This document shows positions 18,701 through 21,351 of a stretch of 21,351 nt of DNA, piece after piece. The translations under genes and the position numbers were made by a program. The notes under the pieces are model-generated. The model was given only the letters and a program-made list of their open reading frames with translations, did not search any database and was not told the DNA's origin. Positions within the stretch are counted from its first letter, which is position 1. Each line of letters begins with the position of its first letter. Origin of the DNA: Galerina marginata (lineage: Eukaryota > Basidiomycota > Agaricomycetes > Agaricales > Galerinaceae); NCBI GenBank assembly GCA_023014335.1, contig JAECYW010000043.1, forward strand, positions 1 to 21,351, read 5' to 3'.

Positions 18701-20395
18701 CTATGACTTTTGACCTGTCGAATGTTCTCCATAACCAGTCTTCTGTGCCCAATCTTTGGGCTTTCCCTGCAATACCTCAAAACTTGCTTTTGGGAAAAAC
18801 ATAACGGTTCCAATTCTCCCAGGCGTTATGTTTTTTTCCTGTTGTTCTGCCGTCTGCTGCAAGGGTTGAAAGCGACTCACTTTATGATAGAGCTGACTGG
18901 AATAGAATATGCAAACAGATCCAGGTCCATACCTGAATATGCGAGCTTCAGTTCAACTGGATTGAAGTGGAAAGTTAATGAAACTCACGTAAACTTGGCC
19001 CCCAACTGAGGGAAGAGCATTTCACCTCCTGTAAAAGAGCCCGACGAAAAGCACGCAGAGGGGCCTATGTCATGTCGATCCTTATGCAGGCGACCTTGAA
19101 GCTTGTAAATGATAGCGCGCCCAAGGAAAGGGCCGGGATCTTGAGTAAACCAGACGCCCGCGTCAAATGCTTGCCTGTATTCAGCGTAGAGGTCCGGGAA
19201 AACTGTCTCGAACATGATAGCGAGGGCGCGAGCCACCGGCTTCGTCGCGACATAGTACTCGAGGGTCTTGGCTATGGTGGTACTGGAGTGGGAGATGTCA
19301 CCGGATATGTAAAGACCCTAGTAAGAAAGAATGATCAGCCGTTTAGATATCTGAATGGCGAAAAAAACACACCTTTTTTTTTTGACCTTGCTGGATCCAC
19401 CCTTGGACAACGTGAATGACTCCGGCGGTCTCTGTGATGATCGCAGGAGTGTCATCATCTTCATCTTTAGCTGGGGGAGGGGAAGGGGCGATGTAGCGGT
19501 CTGCATAATCGTCGATCGGGTGGAACCTATCTTCATCTACATCTTCATCCTCGGTTAGGGGTTCTGCAGATGGAGCGGGTATGTAGTCCATGGTGTTTTT
19601 GCCTTCGTGTCGGGTGGGGTCGTTCCTAGAGTGCAGTGGCATGTGGGAGACTAAGCGCTGTACCGCAACGTGATACAGCTCCTGCTTGTTTTTCTAAATG
19701 AATGAAAGGGAAGAGACGAGCAATAAAAAAATAAATAAAATAAAAGGCGTACGTGTAGGCCGTCGAAAACTTTTTTTACCCCTTTCGTCTCCTTGACGCC
19801 GTCGAAGTAGGCCTTGGTACGATTCTGGTACTGGTGTTTGAGCTTGATCTCGGGCTAAAAAATAAAATAGGAAAATAGTGAACTAAAAATAATAGAACAA
19901 GAGTCTAAAAACACGCACCAGTGGCAAGTCATCCTCGGTGGTGATGCGATATCCGAAATAAAATAAGATGGGTTCATCGTTTTTGTCGATGAACTGTGCG
20001 GATAGGTGCTGGGCCTCTTTATTCGGACCGAGATCGGAATGACAGATCTTCTCAAGGTTTTGAAGGTTTTGAGGTTTGGCGAGATCTTCGCGGGTGCAGG
20101 GGGCTCTGATAACCTGAGCGTGTTTTTTGAACATTTCGGTGATTTTGTAAAGCTTTTCCTCCTCTTTTATCAGGTGAACAGGCTCGCTGCGAATAGCTTT
20201 GGTGCGTAGGATGCCGCTTGGTGCGGCGTCGGGGGCGGGCGTTGGAACTTGTGTTTTTGCTTTTTTTCTGTCCTTTTTTCGGGCCGGGGAAGTTTGAGGC
20301 TATGAAATAAATATATATGGTAAGAACGGCAAAGATAGAGCAAGGTGACGACATACGGAGCTGAGAGGGCGCTTTGATTTCGATTGGGACGACAT
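18701..20395 (-). CDS. TET/JBP-family 2-oxoglutarate/Fe(II) dioxygenase, 467 aa
   Basis: Exons 20395-20357, 20299-19919, 19854-19753, 19693-19373, 19317-18989 and 18932-18701 (stop TAG) join in phase to 1404 nt. The N-terminus is a basic, Ser/Lys-rich tail (MSSQSKSKRPLSS, then RKKDRKKAK). The catalytic double-stranded beta-helix is in the C-terminal half: RLHKDRHD supplies the HxD iron ligands (H359, D361), LFPQLGAKF follows, and CIFYSSQLYHKVSRF supplies the distal His (H407) and the Arg (R411) expected to bind 2-oxoglutarate. The end (PGRIGTVMFFPKASFEVLQG) is typical of fungal members. The family oxidises 5-methylcytosine in DNA. All key residues are present, so the gene looks functional. 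Agaricomycete copies are expanded and reported to be linked to KDZ transposons, but no KDZ transposase is visible in this window. Confidence 0.95.
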
Positions 20396-20613
20396 GGGAG
20401 TGCAAAGGATGTCTGAGAACGCCTCATGGTTTTGGTGAGGTAGGTCACATGAGTCGCGCGATGTCATGCGCGTGGTGTGATGTCATGCGCGTGGCGGGAG
20501 GTCATGCGCGTGAGGTCACGCGCGCGTCTATTTTTGGACGGCGATTAGGTAATCTCCTTATCGTTTCATCACGAACTTCGAGCAAACTTCAACTTACTCT
20601 TCTTACTCACAAC
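20396..20613. promoter_or_regulatory. Divergent CpG-rich promoter with 19-bp repeats
   Basis: This 218-bp stretch lies between the divergent TET/JBP and F-box-like starts. GTCATGCGCGTG recurs at 20463, 20482 and 20501 (19-bp period), followed by a variant GTCACGCGCGCG at 20514. The CpG density is much higher than in the surroundings. Confidence 0.6.
20463..20525 (+). repeat. Three-and-a-half 19-bp tandem repeats (GTCATGCGCGTG)
   Basis: The first two units share all 12 core bases and differ in the 7-bp spacer; the third starts identically and runs into a CpG-only variant. They are probable transcription-factor sites for one or both flanking genes. Confidence 0.75.
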
Positions 20614-21351
20614 ATGGCCATGCCAAATGATGTACTCTACGAAATCGGCAACACTTATCTCCATGGCAAGGACCGTGGCTCTTTCTCAATGGTCTCCAGG
20701 GCTTTACTCCCATTGCGGTCAGTGCGATTTGAGAAATTAAGTCTCACCTCCCGCGACTACACGTATCCCGAGGAATCTAGTGCTAAGCTCCACCTTCTCG
20801 ATATTGTTCGAGGAAACAGGATCACCCTTGGATACGTCAAGGATCTCAAAATCAGCAATCTTGGAGGTCAACAGGTGTCCACCTGCGTCGAGATCATCAC
20901 CGCGCTAATATCCACTGCGCGCATCGAAACCGTCCACTTGAACGTTGATTGGTACTATGAAACTCCGGCGGCTGTTCAGTTGGAAAATGCTCTCGTTCGA
21001 CTACTCACACTTCCGACCATCACTTCAATTTCCTTTTCAAAAGGGCTCATTCCTATCGTCAAAATTATGAATGCCCTCGAACAGGAATCACAGCCGATTC
21101 AAAATCTGACACTTTACGGATGTAAATTCACCCTGATTGAGATTCAAGTTCAACATATCGAGCCCGCGTTGGCGCCCCCACCTTTTAATTTTTTTAGTCG
21201 ATCGTTTGAAACCAGACAGGCAGAGGATGCTTTAATGGCTGCCGCTGAAAGGCTCGCGCCGGTGCATCTGGGGAAGCGCTGGCTCCCTACGCAGATGGAC
21301 TTTATGGAGAGTCCAACCTTTTGGTCCCAACTGCTTCCATTCATCGACAGC
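20614..21351 (+). CDS. F-box/LRR-like protein (3' partial)
   Basis: An uninterrupted frame runs from ATG 20614 to the window edge (246 codons, no intron). It starts MAMPNDVLYEIGNTYLHGKD, followed by SFSMVSRALLPLRSVRFEKL. This is the pattern of Agaricomycete F-box-like proteins, where an LPxE(I/L) start is followed by a conserved Arg/Leu-rich helix. Later segments (LGYVKDLKI, IETVHLNV, ITSISFSKGL, IQNLTLYGC) have the spacing of leucine-rich repeats. Such proteins usually recruit targets to SCF ubiquitin ligases, but the F-box here is degenerate and the partner is unknown. It is divergent from the TET/JBP gene across a short shared promoter. Confidence 0.7.
   Translation, partial: MAMPNDVLYEIGNTYLHGKDRGSFSMVSRALLPLRSVRFEKLSLTSRDYTYPEESSAKLHLLDIVRGNRITLGYVKDLKISNLGGQQVSTCVEIITALISTARIETVHLNVDWYYETPAAVQLENALVRLLTLPTITSISFSKGLIPIVKIMNALEQESQPIQNLTLYGCKFTLIEIQVQHIEPALAPPPFNFFSRSFETRQAEDALMAAAERLAPVHLGKRWLPTQMDFMESPTFWSQLLPFIDS

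Noticed and set aside
17492..20395. A complete KDZ transposon
   Set aside because: No transposase frame or terminal inverted repeats are visible in the window; only the TET/JBP gene is of the type reported as associated.

Overview
The window looks like nuclear DNA of a basidiomycete fungus, most likely an Agaricomycete. Almost every gene is cut by many introns of about 50 nt with GT(A/G)…AG borders. The gene content also fits: a TET/JBP dioxygenase, a large zinc-finger/RecQ-type helicase, a BAH-PHD protein and an F-box-like protein are typical lineage-expanded families there. I built the gene models by joining exons whose splice borders keep reading phase. Most products below are therefore spliced models, not single open frames.

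Region 1 (1-1387, + strand) is the 3' part of a RING-finger gene. It holds a complete C3HC4 RING and a second, degenerate copy of the same module. Region 2 (1604-9202, - strand) is a tight, co-oriented array of three genes, given here in transcription order. The first is a ~1328-aa protein with an NGNHR ParB/sulfiredoxin-like signature and a chain of tiny in-phase exons at its 5' end. The second is a ~602-aa protein with a DGVQR signature of the same kind, 54 bp away. The third is a small basic protein.

Region 3 (9510-14627) is one 1514-aa gene on the - strand: C2H2 fingers of the DUF3505/OrsD type, then a segment with the R…K…RH…H…Y signature of a tyrosine recombinase, then a RecQ-type helicase and a Cys-rich tail. 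It lies between two direct copies (36/40 identical) of a 40-bp sequence. Each copy contains a perfect 8-bp-arm inverted repeat with a 4-nt centre. This is how a tyrosine-recombinase element bounded by attL/attR-like sites would look, and it is the main candidate for an undescribed system.

Region 4 (14,500-16,200) is gene-poor, with a few weak small genes and a third, diverged hairpin. Region 5 (16,200-20,400) has three genes that may form a chromatin/DNA-modification cluster: a Pro/Ser/Arg repeat protein, a BAH-PHD protein (+ strand) and, convergent with it by 50 bp, a TET/JBP dioxygenase (- strand) with its iron and 2-oxoglutarate residues intact. Region 6 (20,400-21,351) is a CpG-rich divergent promoter with 19-bp repeats, followed by an F-box-like gene that runs off the edge.
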